DNA from: Clostridiales bacterium
Lineage (GTDB): Bacteria > Bacillota > Desulfotomaculia > Desulfotomaculales > VENG01
Assembly: GCA_021736985.1 (NCBI GenBank)
Contig: JAIPEW010000029.1
Location: 1 to 33,340 of the forward strand
Length of the DNA stretch: 33,340 bases
Direction: 5' to 3'
The notes below the pieces were generated by a model, which had not been told where the DNA came from, made no database searches, and was given only the letters and a program-made list of their open reading frames with translations. This document shows positions 15,386 to 24,500 of the stretch, one piece after another. A program made the position numbers and the translations under genes. How positions within the stretch are numbered: position 1 is the stretch's first letter; every line of letters begins with the position of its first letter.

Positions 15386-16501
15386 TTATTGCATGGCCAG
15401 CCAGGGTTTTTCGAATGTTTCTTTTGCAAGGGCGTAGTTTATCTTGATATTTGATAGTGCATCCCTGGCCTGCTCTAATTTTACCTTGCTGTCCAGAACA
15501 TCGTTCTGGGTTACCATTCCTACTTCATACATCTGCTCGGTGACGCGCAGGCCTTCCCGGGCAGATTTTACGGCTTCTTGGGTTGAATAATAAGATGATT
15601 CTAGAGTATTCAAGTTATCGTAGAGTTCGTGCATCTTGTTGCGCATTTCTTTACGTGCATCCTGGTACTGCATACCTTTTTTCTCTTTGCTTATATGCCC
15701 CGCTTCACTTGATACTGCCATAGTCCAGGTATATTTGCTTATATCATATTGTTCTTTTTTCATAAACAGGTATGGGTTGTTGTCCGGGGATAATGCCCAT
15801 ACAATCTTGTTATCTAAAGAAGAGATTTTAGCCTGTTCGTATTCTACAGGTGAAACTAAATTTATTTCTTCATCCCGGTCTATGCCGAGCAGTTTTTTAA
15901 ACTGGCGGTAATTTTTCTGTAAAGCGGCTTGCTTTTGCTTTAATTCGCTTTTTATTCTTTCAACACTGCTTTTCTGGCCCTGTACTTGAACACTTGTTGC
16001 CATTCCTACTTCCTGCTTGGCCCTTATTACCTCTAAATCACTTTCAGCCTTTTCCAATTCTGCCTGTTTTGTCTCTATTTCTTTTTTATGCTGGAGAATA
16101 TTATAATAATACTGCTTTGCCTGTAAAACCAGGGCATCTTCAGTCATTTCCAGGGATTCTTTGCTTATACGCCATTTTCCATGAGCTGCCAGGTAGCTAA
16201 AAAAGGGTTCATTAGCAGCAGCTGAGGCAGCGTACATAGCCGGTATATCAGTGTTGGGATATTTTTTCACTTTACCTACATAACCATCCCTGGCGCTTTC
16301 ACGTTCCTCCCAGGCCTTATCAACACTTTTTTCAGCCAGCTCAACGTCAATGCAGTTATGTAATGCCTGGTCAACTGCTTCATTTAAAGTTAACCCGTTT
16401 GTTTCTTGATTTGCATCTTTTTCTTCAGCAGCAAAACCAGAAACAGCCCATCCTATAGATAGAATCGTTATTAATATGCTTATAAAAATTGCCCGGCGCA
16501 C
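15386..16501 (-). CDS. TolC-family outer-membrane-type efflux protein
   Basis: A 371-residue protein with a signal peptide (cleavage near GFA-AEE, residue 25) and OEP-type sequence: LTLNEAVDQALHNCIDVELA at the start of the first repeat, long coiled coils (about 120-200), and the second-repeat signature LRVTEQMYEVGMVTQNDVLDSKVKLEQARDAL. E. coli TolC is about 470 residues; the regions where the barrel strands should lie are short here, so barrel formation is doubtful. It is a plausible partner of the RND and YbhG-like systems upstream, though it has its own promoter and terminator. Some spore-forming Clostridia carry such proteins without a proven outer membrane. Confidence 0.87.
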   Translation of the reverse strand: MRRAIFISILITILSIGWAVSGFAAEEKDANQETNGLTLNEAVDQALHNCIDVELAEKSVDKAWEERESARDGYVGKVKKYPNTDIPAMYAASAAANEPFFSYLAAHGKWRISKESLEMTEDALVLQAKQYYYNILQHKKEIETKQAELEKAESDLEVIRAKQEVGMATSVQVQGQKSSVERIKSELKQKQAALQKNYRQFKKLLGIDRDEEINLVSPVEYEQAKISSLDNKIVWALSPDNNPYLFMKKEQYDISKYTWTMAVSSEAGHISKEKKGMQYQDARKEMRNKMHELYDNLNTLESSYYSTQEAVKSAREGLRVTEQMYEVGMVTQNDVLDSKVKLEQARDALSNIKINYALAKETFEKPWLAMQ

Positions 16502-16550
16502 GTTGATTCACCCCTTATTTAATTCAACTGTTTAACTATTTATAATTATA

Positions 16551-16579
16551 AGTATACCCCTGGATAATTGAGGAGTCAA
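16551..16579 (-). promoter_or_regulatory. SigA-type promoter of the TolC-like gene
   Basis: On the minus strand TTGACT (16579-16574), 17 bases, TATACT (16556-16551). It is about 50 bases upstream of the GTG start. Confidence 0.8.
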
Positions 16580-16617
16580 CACCTGGGTACTTAAAAATTA
16601 TATTAATATATGTAATA

Positions 16618-16646
16618 AAAAAGAACCCGAGTTCAAAGAACCCGGG
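16618..16646 (-). terminator. Terminator of the surface-protein gene
   Basis: Stem 16626-16634 with 16638-16646 (CCCGAGTTC/GAACCCGGG, one mismatch, loop AAA), followed on the minus strand by TTC and a T run. It ends the 710-residue protein gene. Confidence 0.8.
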
Positions 16647-16665
16647 CCCTTATATATCCAACTAA

Positions 16666-18798
16666 TTACTTGCTGAAAGTAAATGTAGCTGTCTTATTTG
16701 CGCCGTTCCAGTCAAGCTTTCCACCGAATGCCATCTGGATGCCGCGCAGGGTTGCATAGGTGCTGCCATCAATGATGGTGCCGCCCTGGTCAACTGCTAT
16801 TTCGTTTCCGTTGATTACGAGCTTGTCGTTGTCAATCGGGAACGCTACTACAGTACCAGATTTTACAAAGTATGCAGTTTTGTTAGCAGCATCCCAGCTC
16901 TTTTGTAAACCAAGTACTTCACAGAGCTCGTTAACTTGTACTAACATGCGCCCATTCTGGATAGCTACGCCGTCTTCACCCATGGTGAAGGAAGCTTCTA
17001 CGTTTTCTTCGTCAGCTACGGTAGCATTTACTACTGTAGTGAATACTGCATCGTCTGTGTAATTATCTTGTTTATCAGAATCAATTATATCATCATCTTC
17101 ACAGCCGCGTACTTCTAATTCAACATCACCAGCAAGTGCCAGTTTGCCAGCATCATACTCGACGTCATATACTCGGAATTCAGTAGGTTCAGTGGTACTT
17201 TCTTCGTCAATCTTGACTGTGAAATAATCCTCGTCCCAGTTATCTATAGAAGCATCTCCGCTACCTTCTACAACTTCAATACTGGGCTCGCTACTCAACT
17301 CAACGCCGGAAGGGATTTCAAAGTAGAATTCATCTTTTTCTCCAAATGCACCGTCTTCAGTTTCTGTAATAATGATATCGCCGGCTTCCTGGCTAAGTGC
17401 TTCTGAGATAATTTCAGCTTTGTCAGCAGATACGGTGAACGGCAGAGCTGCCTGACCAATAGTCACTTCGCCCATGTCACCATAGTCGCCGCCAACAGTC
17501 AATGTGATATCGCCAGGCTCTACGTCGTTGTCTAACTTAATATCAATATTATCAACATCAACTTCATCTGTATCAGTATTTTTAAATGTATAATAGAATG
17601 ATTCATCATCATTATACAGGTTTGCAGCATTATCCCTTACATCAGGCTCATCATCGGTAACAAATTCACCTTTGTTTAATTCAAAAGTAATCATGTCATC
17701 TTCTGAGAAATTGCTGCCGTCAGTAGTTGCTACAGTAAATTCTACATCAAGTTCATCGGACTGTCCGGCATATACTGTGGTATCATTGTCATCAATTTCA
17801 GTAACTTCGGCTGTAGTATCGCCAACGGTAGCAACTGTAAAGGTACCATCATCAACGTTAGTACCATCAAGGTTGCTTTCCACGGTAATTTCAATATCAC
17901 CTGTTACATCAGGATCAATATTTAGATATGTGGTAATTTCGATTTTACCAGGGAAAGTGTTTGAGTCTCCAGTTACATCAGTCCAGATCTTGGTATCGTC
18001 AGTATTATTTTCCCAATCTTTGTAATTTGATTGATCAAGTTCAATTCCTTCAGTTGTATTTGCATCCGTAGCAGCTTCAGAATCCATGTCAAAACTTACA
18101 CCTGAAGTTTCAATTTCCATATAAACTGTATCTTCAGTAGTTAAAGCACCAGCTTGTTCTTCTTCTAAGGTGATTTCAGCAGCCTCGGCTCCGCCGCCTA
18201 CACTTACTTTCTTAACGTCGTCTTCATCTACGATAACATTTACGTCGTCACCGGAAACTTTAGCTATGGTCAGTTCATCTTCTTCTGCCCATACAATATC
18301 TTCATTTTCTACACCAGTTGCTTCAATAGTAACATCTAAATTACCAGCAAAGTCATCGTCGATGTCGAGCCAACCACCATCAACTTCACTAGACGGGCTT
18401 GTGGTAAAGTCAAATTTCACGCTGTCACCATCACTAGCCCAAGATGTCGCTACTACTTTTAAACTGTCGCTGCTAGATGAAACAAAAGTATCACAATTTT
18501 CACTTATCAGCGTATCATATGCATAATCACCTGTGCTTGCAGGGTTACTTGCAAATTCTACACCGTCCGGGAGTGTTAGTTCAAAATATACATCATCTGC
18601 TGTTGCTGTACCTTCATCTTTGTAAGTTGCTGTAGCTGTTCCTGCATATACATCGTCACCAGTAGAAACATACTTATAGGACTTGCCAAAATCTACATAG
18701 TCTGTGCCAGCAAATGCTGCGCTCATTGGCAGTACTAGGGTCATTACGAAGACCAGAGCTGTCAATAGAGCAATCTTCTTATTGCGTACGTTAATCAA
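16666..18798 (-). CDS. Acidic surface-layer-type protein with copper-amine-oxidase-N-like domain
   Basis: A 710-residue secreted protein. A signal peptide (KKIALLTALVFVMTLVLP..., cleavage after AFA, about residue 30) is followed by some 570 residues rich in Asp, Glu, Thr and Val with repeated beta-strand patterns, then a C-terminal domain of about 100 residues (GRMLVQVNELCEVLGLQKSW to the end) of the copper amine oxidase N-terminal-like type, here probably used for wall attachment. The composition and the strong TTG start with GGAGGG seven bases upstream suit an abundant surface protein. It is read away from the ECF sigma operon and has two ECF-type promoter matches and a leader of about 265 bases or more. 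The S-layer role is inferred. Confidence 0.8.
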   Translation of the reverse strand: MINVRNKKIALLTALVFVMTLVLPMSAAFAGTDYVDFGKSYKYVSTGDDVYAGTATATYKDEGTATADDVYFELTLPDGVEFASNPASTGDYAYDTLISENCDTFVSSSSDSLKVVATSWASDGDSVKFDFTTSPSSEVDGGWLDIDDDFAGNLDVTIEATGVENEDIVWAEEDELTIAKVSGDDVNVIVDEDDVKKVSVGGGAEAAEITLEEEQAGALTTEDTVYMEIETSGVSFDMDSEAATDANTTEGIELDQSNYKDWENNTDDTKIWTDVTGDSNTFPGKIEITTYLNIDPDVTGDIEITVESNLDGTNVDDGTFTVATVGDTTAEVTEIDDNDTTVYAGQSDELDVEFTVATTDGSNFSEDDMITFELNKGEFVTDDEPDVRDNAANLYNDDESFYYTFKNTDTDEVDVDNIDIKLDNDVEPGDITLTVGGDYGDMGEVTIGQAALPFTVSADKAEIISEALSQEAGDIIITETEDGAFGEKDEFYFEIPSGVELSSEPSIEVVEGSGDASIDNWDEDYFTVKIDEESTTEPTEFRVYDVEYDAGKLALAGDVELEVRGCEDDDIIDSDKQDNYTDDAVFTTVVNATVADEENVEASFTMGEDGVAIQNGRMLVQVNELCEVLGLQKSWDAANKTAYFVKSGTVVAFPIDNDKLVINGNEIAVDQGGTIIDGSTYATLRGIQMAFGGKLDWNGANKTATFTFSK

Positions 18799-19069
18799 TA
18801 ATTTTCCCTCCTAATATTTGTTTTTCAAAGAACCATGTTCTTCAAAACCTGATTAATTTACTAACTACTACATACTACTTGCTTACATGAAACCGTTACT
18901 CCGGTTCCACATCCCCCCTTAAGTATGTAATTAGTTAATTACCCTCGGTGCCTTATTATATCTTCATTGCTAAAATCCTGCAACAGAGATATAATTTGCT
19001 TCTTCTTACACAGCTTGTTTAAAGGGGTTACAACTTGCTAACTTGCCATCTTTTGTTTCACACATTTAC
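18799..19069 (-). promoter_or_regulatory. Long 5' leader of the surface-protein mRNA
   Basis: From the expected start of the proximal ECF promoter (about 19062) to the TTG start is some 264 bases. It contains small hairpins, for example AAGAAC-CAT-GTTCTT at 18828-18842, about 20 bases above the ribosome binding site. Long structured leaders that stabilise mRNA are known for abundant S-layer genes. No riboswitch family was recognised. Confidence 0.5.
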
Positions 19070-19098
19070 TTAGACACAAGGTTGCCTTTAAAAGTTCC
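19070..19098 (-). promoter_or_regulatory. ECF-type promoter, proximal, for the surface protein
   Basis: On the minus strand GGAACT (19098-19093), 17 bases, GTCTAA (19075-19070). The longer blocks GGAACTTTT and TTGTGTCTAAGT, with a 10-base gap, are identical to those before the sigma gene on the other strand, which makes chance resemblance unlikely. Confidence 0.8.
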
Positions 19099-19105
19099 AT
19101 GTAAA

Positions 19106-19130
19106 AATAATTTTTTTATAAAAAATTATT
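19106..19130. repeat. AT-rich hairpin between the two surface-protein promoters
   Basis: Perfect 11-bp arms (19106-19116 and 19120-19130) with loop TAT. It lies just upstream of the proximal -35 and within RNA made from the distal promoter. It could be a protein site, an UP-like element or part of the leader. Confidence 0.55.
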
Positions 19131-19190
19131 TGCTTGCTGCAAGGCACCTTGTAACCTGTAAATACGGTTCGAGTTTTTTAACTCATATAG

Positions 19191-19219
19191 TTTGACACAT
19201 TAACCAGCATTAAAGTTCC
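19191..19219 (-). promoter_or_regulatory. ECF-type promoter, distal, for the surface protein
   Basis: On the minus strand GGAACT (19219-19214), 17 bases, GTCAAA (19196-19191). The -35 and spacing match the other two sites; the -10 differs in one base from GTCTAA. Confidence 0.65.
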
Positions 19220-19369
19220 GGGAGAGGAAAAATTTTTTCAATCAATCATAATAAAAATTTAGGGTGAAATTACAAAACTACCATTTGAAATATGATATTA
19301 TATAAAGTAAATTATTCATTAGGTTAACTACTTAATGAACATAAAATTTATAAATTTAGTCCCGGAAAT

Positions 19370-19398
19370 GGAACTTTTACTTACATAATTGTGTCTAA
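19370..19398 (+). promoter_or_regulatory. ECF-type autoregulatory promoter of the sigma operon
   Basis: GGAACT (19370-19375), 17 bases, GTCTAA (19393-19398). Transcription should begin near 19404-19408. This lies after the in-frame GTG at 19402 and therefore supports the TTG at 19438 as the start codon of the sigma gene. Confidence 0.82.
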
Positions 19399-19437
19399 GT
19401 TGTGTCCGGGCTTAATACCGAGGAGGAAAATCCCGCC

Positions 19438-20055
19438 TTGGACAGTGTAAAACTTCTAGTTAAAAAATCACAAAAAGGCGATACTAAGGCGTTTGAGCAG
19501 CTGGTTACCATGTACCAGGATAAGATTTACGCACTGGGTTACCAGTTGACCGGCAATCACGCCGACGCCCAGGACCTGGCTCAAAATGCTTTTATAAAGG
19601 CTTACCGGTCTTTATCCGGGTTCCGCAATGAGGCTGATTTTGGAACCTGGCTGCACAGGATTACTGTAAACCTTTCATTAAATGAAAAGCGCAAGAAAAA
19701 AGCAGAGCTTTCATTAGATAATCCTGTACAGACAGAAGACGGGGAAATGCAGCGGCTGGTAGTTTCAGACGGCGACACCCCGGAAGAGGCCTTTGAGAAA
19801 AAGGAATTCCGCGGGCTGGTGCACACGGCTTTAAAGAATCTTTCCAGCGAGCACAGGACTATTTTGGTACTGCGGGAAATGCAGGATTATTCTTACGAAG
19901 AAATCGCCGATGTAGTTGGCTGTAACCTGGGAACTGTTAAGTCCAGGATGAGCCGGGCACGCAAGGCATTAAAAAAAGAAATAACAAAGCTTGCTGCCGA
20001 AAGCGGCAGAAGGCTTCCTTACCAAGACAAGCATAAAGCAGGTGGGAAACAATGA
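19438..20055 (+). CDS. ECF (sigma-E-like) RNA polymerase sigma factor
   Basis: A group IV sigma factor of about 205 residues. Region 2 (about residues 18-85) includes DAQDLAQNAFIKAYRSLSGF and FGTWLHRITVNLSLN; region 4 (about 130-190) includes LSSEHRTILVLREMQDYSYEEIADVVGCNLGTVKSRMSRARKAL, whose HTH reads the -35. The frame is open to GTG 19402, but AGGAGG at 19421-19426 and the promoter at 19370-19398 point to TTG 19438. It overlaps the anti-sigma gene by 4 bp (ATGA), as is normal for sigma/anti-sigma pairs. The promoter pattern suggests that it transcribes itself and the divergent surface-protein gene. Confidence 0.93.
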   Translation: MDSVKLLVKKSQKGDTKAFEQLVTMYQDKIYALGYQLTGNHADAQDLAQNAFIKAYRSLSGFRNEADFGTWLHRITVNLSLNEKRKKKAELSLDNPVQTEDGEMQRLVVSDGDTPEEAFEKKEFRGLVHTALKNLSSEHRTILVLREMQDYSYEEIADVVGCNLGTVKSRMSRARKALKKEITKLAAESGRRLPYQDKHKAGGKQ

Positions 20056-21167
20056 GATGCGAACATGTAAGACATTTAATACCGGAGTGGCTTGACGGCG
20101 AGCTTGATGCCGGAGAGTCCCGGGAAATAAAAAATCATATAGACAAGTGTACTTCCTGCCGCAAAGAAGCAGATTTCTGGGAAAGTGTGGGCACTTCGCT
20201 GCGAGAAGAAGCAGTGGGTATAAAAGCACCTGCCGGGTTTGCACAGGATGTTGCAGCGCAGCTGGCAGAAGGGCCCGGCAGAAAATCCGCAGGGTTCTTA
20301 TCCGGCTGGAAACGCAGCATAGCTGCAGCAGCTGCATTTATGCTGGTAGCAGCAGGGTCGCTCGGCGCGTTTTTAAACTGGGAAGACAATACCGGCTCGA
20401 ACGTAGCACAGAACAATGATAAGCCAGCTATCCATTCTCCGGATAAAAACAACGGCCAGGGACTTAATATCCCGCAAATGAACTCGCAAGATAAAGACGA
20501 TGAAGACATTGTCATAAATAATAATGAATCCCAGGATCAAGATCCCGGCGAGGCAGAAAACCAGCAAAACACGCAGCCGGAAGAAAACACCGGCAGCAAT
20601 AAAGACAGCACCGGCACAGAAGGCAGCAATCCGGGCGATACAAGTGATCCTGATAAACCAGGCGATGGAGAAGATGCAAAGGACAGCAGCAGCAGCGATA
20701 ATGATAATGATGATGTAGAAGAAACCAATCAAGCTGAACGCGTGCTGCTGAGCACTGATAAAGATAGGATCAGTGAGCGTACCCTTGTCAGGGTAAAAGT
20801 AGAAGATATAGCTGCAGCACATGAAAAAGCCGTGGATTACATTAAAAACAGCGGGGCCCGGTTCGAAATGATCACCAAAGAAAACAGCCAGGAAACTATA
20901 AAAATAACTGCAGGAACTGAAGAACTGCTGGGTAACCTAAAAGAGCTGGGACAGGTAACAAGCACCGATCGCCAGGAAGACGATATTACCGGCGAGTACA
21001 ACAACAAGGTAGAACAATACCGCACCCTGGATGCAGAAATAGAAAGTATAGATGACCCGGATGAAAAAGAAGCAATACAAGTTAAAATGAACACTATAAT
21101 GGACCAGCTGGAAAAATGGAAACAGCAAACAACAACTAGAATAATAGTACTCTGGATGCAGGATTAA
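20052..21167 (+). CDS. Membrane-bound zinc-finger (ZAS) anti-sigma factor
   Basis: A 371-residue partner of the ECF factor. The N-terminal cytoplasmic anti-sigma domain begins MRCEHVRHLIPEWLDGELDA and has the zinc motif His29-x3-Cys33-x2-Cys36. One membrane helix lies at about 89-108. Outside, an acidic, Asn/Asp/Ser/Gly-rich low-complexity linker (about 115-225) leads to a C-terminal domain of about 135 residues with an alpha/beta part and a coiled coil (NKVEQYRTLDAEIESIDDP). That domain resembles DUF4349-type sensor regions and may detect envelope stress or surface-layer state. Overlap with sigma (4 bp) and the terminator at 21172-21207 define a two-gene operon. Confidence 0.88.
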   Translation: MRCEHVRHLIPEWLDGELDAGESREIKNHIDKCTSCRKEADFWESVGTSLREEAVGIKAPAGFAQDVAAQLAEGPGRKSAGFLSGWKRSIAAAAAFMLVAAGSLGAFLNWEDNTGSNVAQNNDKPAIHSPDKNNGQGLNIPQMNSQDKDDEDIVINNNESQDQDPGEAENQQNTQPEENTGSNKDSTGTEGSNPGDTSDPDKPGDGEDAKDSSSSDNDNDDVEETNQAERVLLSTDKDRISERTLVRVKVEDIAAAHEKAVDYIKNSGARFEMITKENSQETIKITAGTEELLGNLKELGQVTSTDRQEDDITGEYNNKVEQYRTLDAEIESIDDPDEKEAIQVKMNTIMDQLEKWKQQTTTRIIVLWMQD

Positions 21168-21171
21168 GATA

Positions 21172-21207
21172 AAAAAAGCGGAGAGTTAAACTCTCCGCTT
21201 TTTTTTA
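21172..21207 (+). terminator. Terminator of the sigma/anti-sigma operon
   Basis: Stem AGCGGAGAGT/ACTCTCCGCT extended by A/T pairs (21172-21186 with 21190-21204), loop TAA, followed by T residues. It begins five bases after the stop codon. Confidence 0.92.
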
Positions 21208-21215
21208 TCTTAAAT

Positions 21216-21480
21216 CAGAAAACTACTTAAAAACTACGGCCAGGGCCGGTGGATTTCCGGAAGGTAGCGGAGTCTGGGTGCGCTGCATAGCCCGTCATTT
21301 GCGAAGTGTGATGTGGGAGGTGGGAAATGTGACAATTTGAGAAGTCTGCTTCGTAGACTTTTTCTTTTTCCCACCTCTAATTTCCCATTTCTCACCGCTA
21401 CCATTGTACCGGCCCTCCACCCAACTGTTAGAAGAGTTTTCATCCTCTGTTGTGAGCCCCGGGCTCGTGGGCGTTTAAGC
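21216..21480 (+). repeat. Dispersed modular repeat, copy B (different interior)
   Basis: The left module (21237-21297, beginning GGCCAGGGCCGGTGG) and the right module (about 21410-21476, ending GGGCTCGTGGGCGTTTAA) match copies A and C. The interior (about 21298-21408) is unrelated to theirs and has its own hairpins: AAGTCT/AGACTT around a CTTCG-like loop, and GAGGTGGGAAA/TTTCCCACCTC-type arms. Weak reading frames across it lack ribosome binding sites. It separates the sigma operon and the protease gene, which converge. Confidence 0.88.
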
Positions 21481-21503
21481 TCTTATAAATGGAGTAAACC
21501 TGC

Positions 21504-24500
21504 TTAAGATTCAGGCTCCCCTTTTTCCGTTAAGGTACTGAGCAGGCGGTTTATAACTGCGGCAGTTTCAGCACGGGTAATGTTTTCTTCAGGGTCAAAG
21601 CTGCCGTCACCCCTGCCGCCGAGCAGCCCCAGGGCCCGGGCCCGGTTCACATTCACCTTCGCCCAGTCTGAAACTTCATCCATATCTTTAAACTTCTCTG
21701 CCTGCGGTTCCAGCACAGGCTTGCCATTCAACATATCATACGCCCGCACCAGAAAAGCTGCTGCTTCTTCCCTGGATATAGGCTGGCGCGGCCGAAAAGT
21801 GTTGTCGCTGTATCCTGCCGCAAGATCCCTGCTGTAAGCCAGGGCCACGGAACCCCGGGCCCAGCGGGGGATTTCCTCTTTATCTTTGTAAGGAAGCTCC
21901 CCGCCGGAGCCGGATTCACCCATCAACCTGGTGAGCATAACGGTAAATTCAACACGGGTAACAGCATTATCCGGGCGGAAAGTCCTGTCCGGGTAACCGT
22001 TCACCATACCGCGCTCTGCCAGATGTTGAATATCGATTTCAGCCCAGTGCTCGTCTATATCAGTGAATCTTTCTACCCGGCGCGGGAAATTCAAGTAAAG
22101 CCCGGCCACCCCGCCGGTTTCACTATCCACTGCCACCAGCTGTACTTCTAATTTTTCCACTGGAACCGGGTGATAGAACTCGCCGAGTTCATTACAATTA
22201 ACTTTTTTTAATTCACTGCCCGGGTATTTTGCATAAAGATGGTCGCCCCCGGTATTTCCTTTTACCATGGAAAACTCTTCAAAAGGTATTGTAGAAACAG
22301 CCTTGAGCGTTGGAGGCTGTACCCCGTCGCGGGCCCCTGCATCCAGAGATGCAGCTATTTTCTGCCCGTTATTACCGTACAGTGCAGTTACTGTTGCCGT
22401 TTCACCCGGCATTAAGTCACGTAATTTTACGGGGAAACCTTCTTTAGTTATTTTAGTAACCCTGCTCAAGTGGTACGTATTTCCAGCAGCTGTTTTTACT
22501 ATCTCTCTACTGGGAATAATAGACTCCAGCGTTTCCACCGTTTTGCCTGCTTCTTCTGCAATATCTACTCGCAGAACTTCCCGGGACTCCGGGCCTGCAG
22601 CTGCACGCACCCACTGCCCGGAACTTATCATGGACTGGCCGGCAGGCATTCCCCACCTGAAAACACTGGCTGCCTCATTTAATTCAAATGTATAAAACTT
22701 TCCTTTATCACCGAGCATATACAACTTGTTATTTCCTGCAAAAATCACCTTGCCATAAATAACATCCGTGTACAGGTTTATACTGAGTACCTCTTTAGAG
22801 CCCGGAACAAGGTTAAGCAGGGCAAGATTTCCTTCTCCTATATCTTTCTGTACGGCAGCGCTCCCGTTTTTAACTACACTTGCCCCCTGCATTACATGGT
22901 AGCTGCTGCCGGTAGAAAGATTAATTTCATCCTTCTGCGGGCTAAGTCCCACAACCCGGCCCAGTGCAATATGCCGTTTTACAGAGATATGATAAACTTT
23001 TCCGCTGTCACCAACTATTAAGTTAACAGGCATGCCGGACAGCAGATTATCCATGCTGGCAGCGGTAGAATCACCAAAAGGCAGGTTTGCTGCATCACTT
23101 TCCTCTATTTTATTGGAAAAAGAAATAGAAGTCTCTTCTGATAAAGAATACGTTTTTTCTTTATCAAGAAGTTTAATTTCTTTCTTCTCGCGGTCAATAC
23201 CGGTGAGCACTCCACTAATTTCAGCACCGGTTACGTTTACCTTCCACAGCGCCTGCTCAAAGGGGTTTATATAACCTGTAACCGCTGCTCCCGGGGGAAT
23301 AGGCTGGTCCTCTTTTACCGGGCATCCATTTATGCTCAACACATCCTGTGCCCGCTTATCTACCATATAGCCACCCTGCCGGTATTCCCTGTTTATACGT
23401 ACGAATACTGTTTTATCCCCTGCTGAAAGAGTTTTTACCCCGGTTTCGTGACCGGTACGTACTGCTGCATAAACCGACCGCGGGTTTTCCACGGGCCCGG
23501 CCAGGTAAACCCCGGTACCGGCAGGCAGGGCCTTATCAACCTGCTGTAAGCGGTTATTTACAGCCAGCCGGGTATCTTCCGGAAGTTCAATCTTCTCGCC
23601 GCTGGAAAGAGTCACTTCACCATCAGCGGAACTGCTCACTGTACCCCTTGCAGGAGCCTGCCCGTATACCAGGGCAAAATCCTGCGACGTACCTTTATTC
23701 AAATAATCACAGTGTACAGCTATCTTATATGTCCCCGGCGCAGAATTTTTTATGTAAACCTGCTCCACGTTATTGCGGTCGTCTTTATCATCGTTATGCC
23801 CCAAATCATTCCCATAGTATTTTTCCCCGCCGGGTGCAGTTACTTCCAGGTCCAGGTTATTTACCAGGGCACTTCTGTCCCCCGGCGCTGCTGCAGGATC
23901 TGTCCAGGCCAGGGTAGCCTTTAAAGGAGCATCTCCGTGCTCCACTTTTTTCTCACAGGTAAATTCTTCACCTGTCGATAAACTTTTATTAGCCAGCTGG
24001 AAAAGATCGTTTTCCAGCGCTATCACGGTACTGCTTATATCTAGCACACCAAAACCAGCAGACTCAGTACTGCTGCTTGTACGCCTGGCACCATTTATAA
24101 GCATTGACTTTAAAAGCGCAGCAGAAGGTTCATTTACTCCTTTTTCTTCCTCCAGGTACTGGCGCAGCACTGCTGCTGCTCCCCCGGCAGCTGCCGAAGC
24201 CATGCTTGTACCGCTCATTAATGCATATTGCGGCCTGCCGGGGAGGTGTTCATCTACCAGGGAAGAAGAAGCAGAGATGATATTTTTGCCTGGAGCTACC
24301 AGCTCGGGCTTGATGCGCCCGTCTTCTGCCGGGCCATGGCTGGAAAAAGCAGCTGTATGGCTGCTGCTGCCGGGATTATTTTCAAAAGCCGGCCTGGGAT
24401 TTACTGAAGCTCCTATAACCAGCGCATTTTTACTGTTAGCCTCTGAGGTAAGACTGCCGGAATCCGGCCCTGAATTACCAGCGCCAAAAACAGGTAAAAA

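Noticed and set aside
21234-21507. Frames of 64-69 codons on both strands in repeat copy B
   Set aside because: They lie wholly inside a dispersed noncoding repeat and are not kept in copies A and C.
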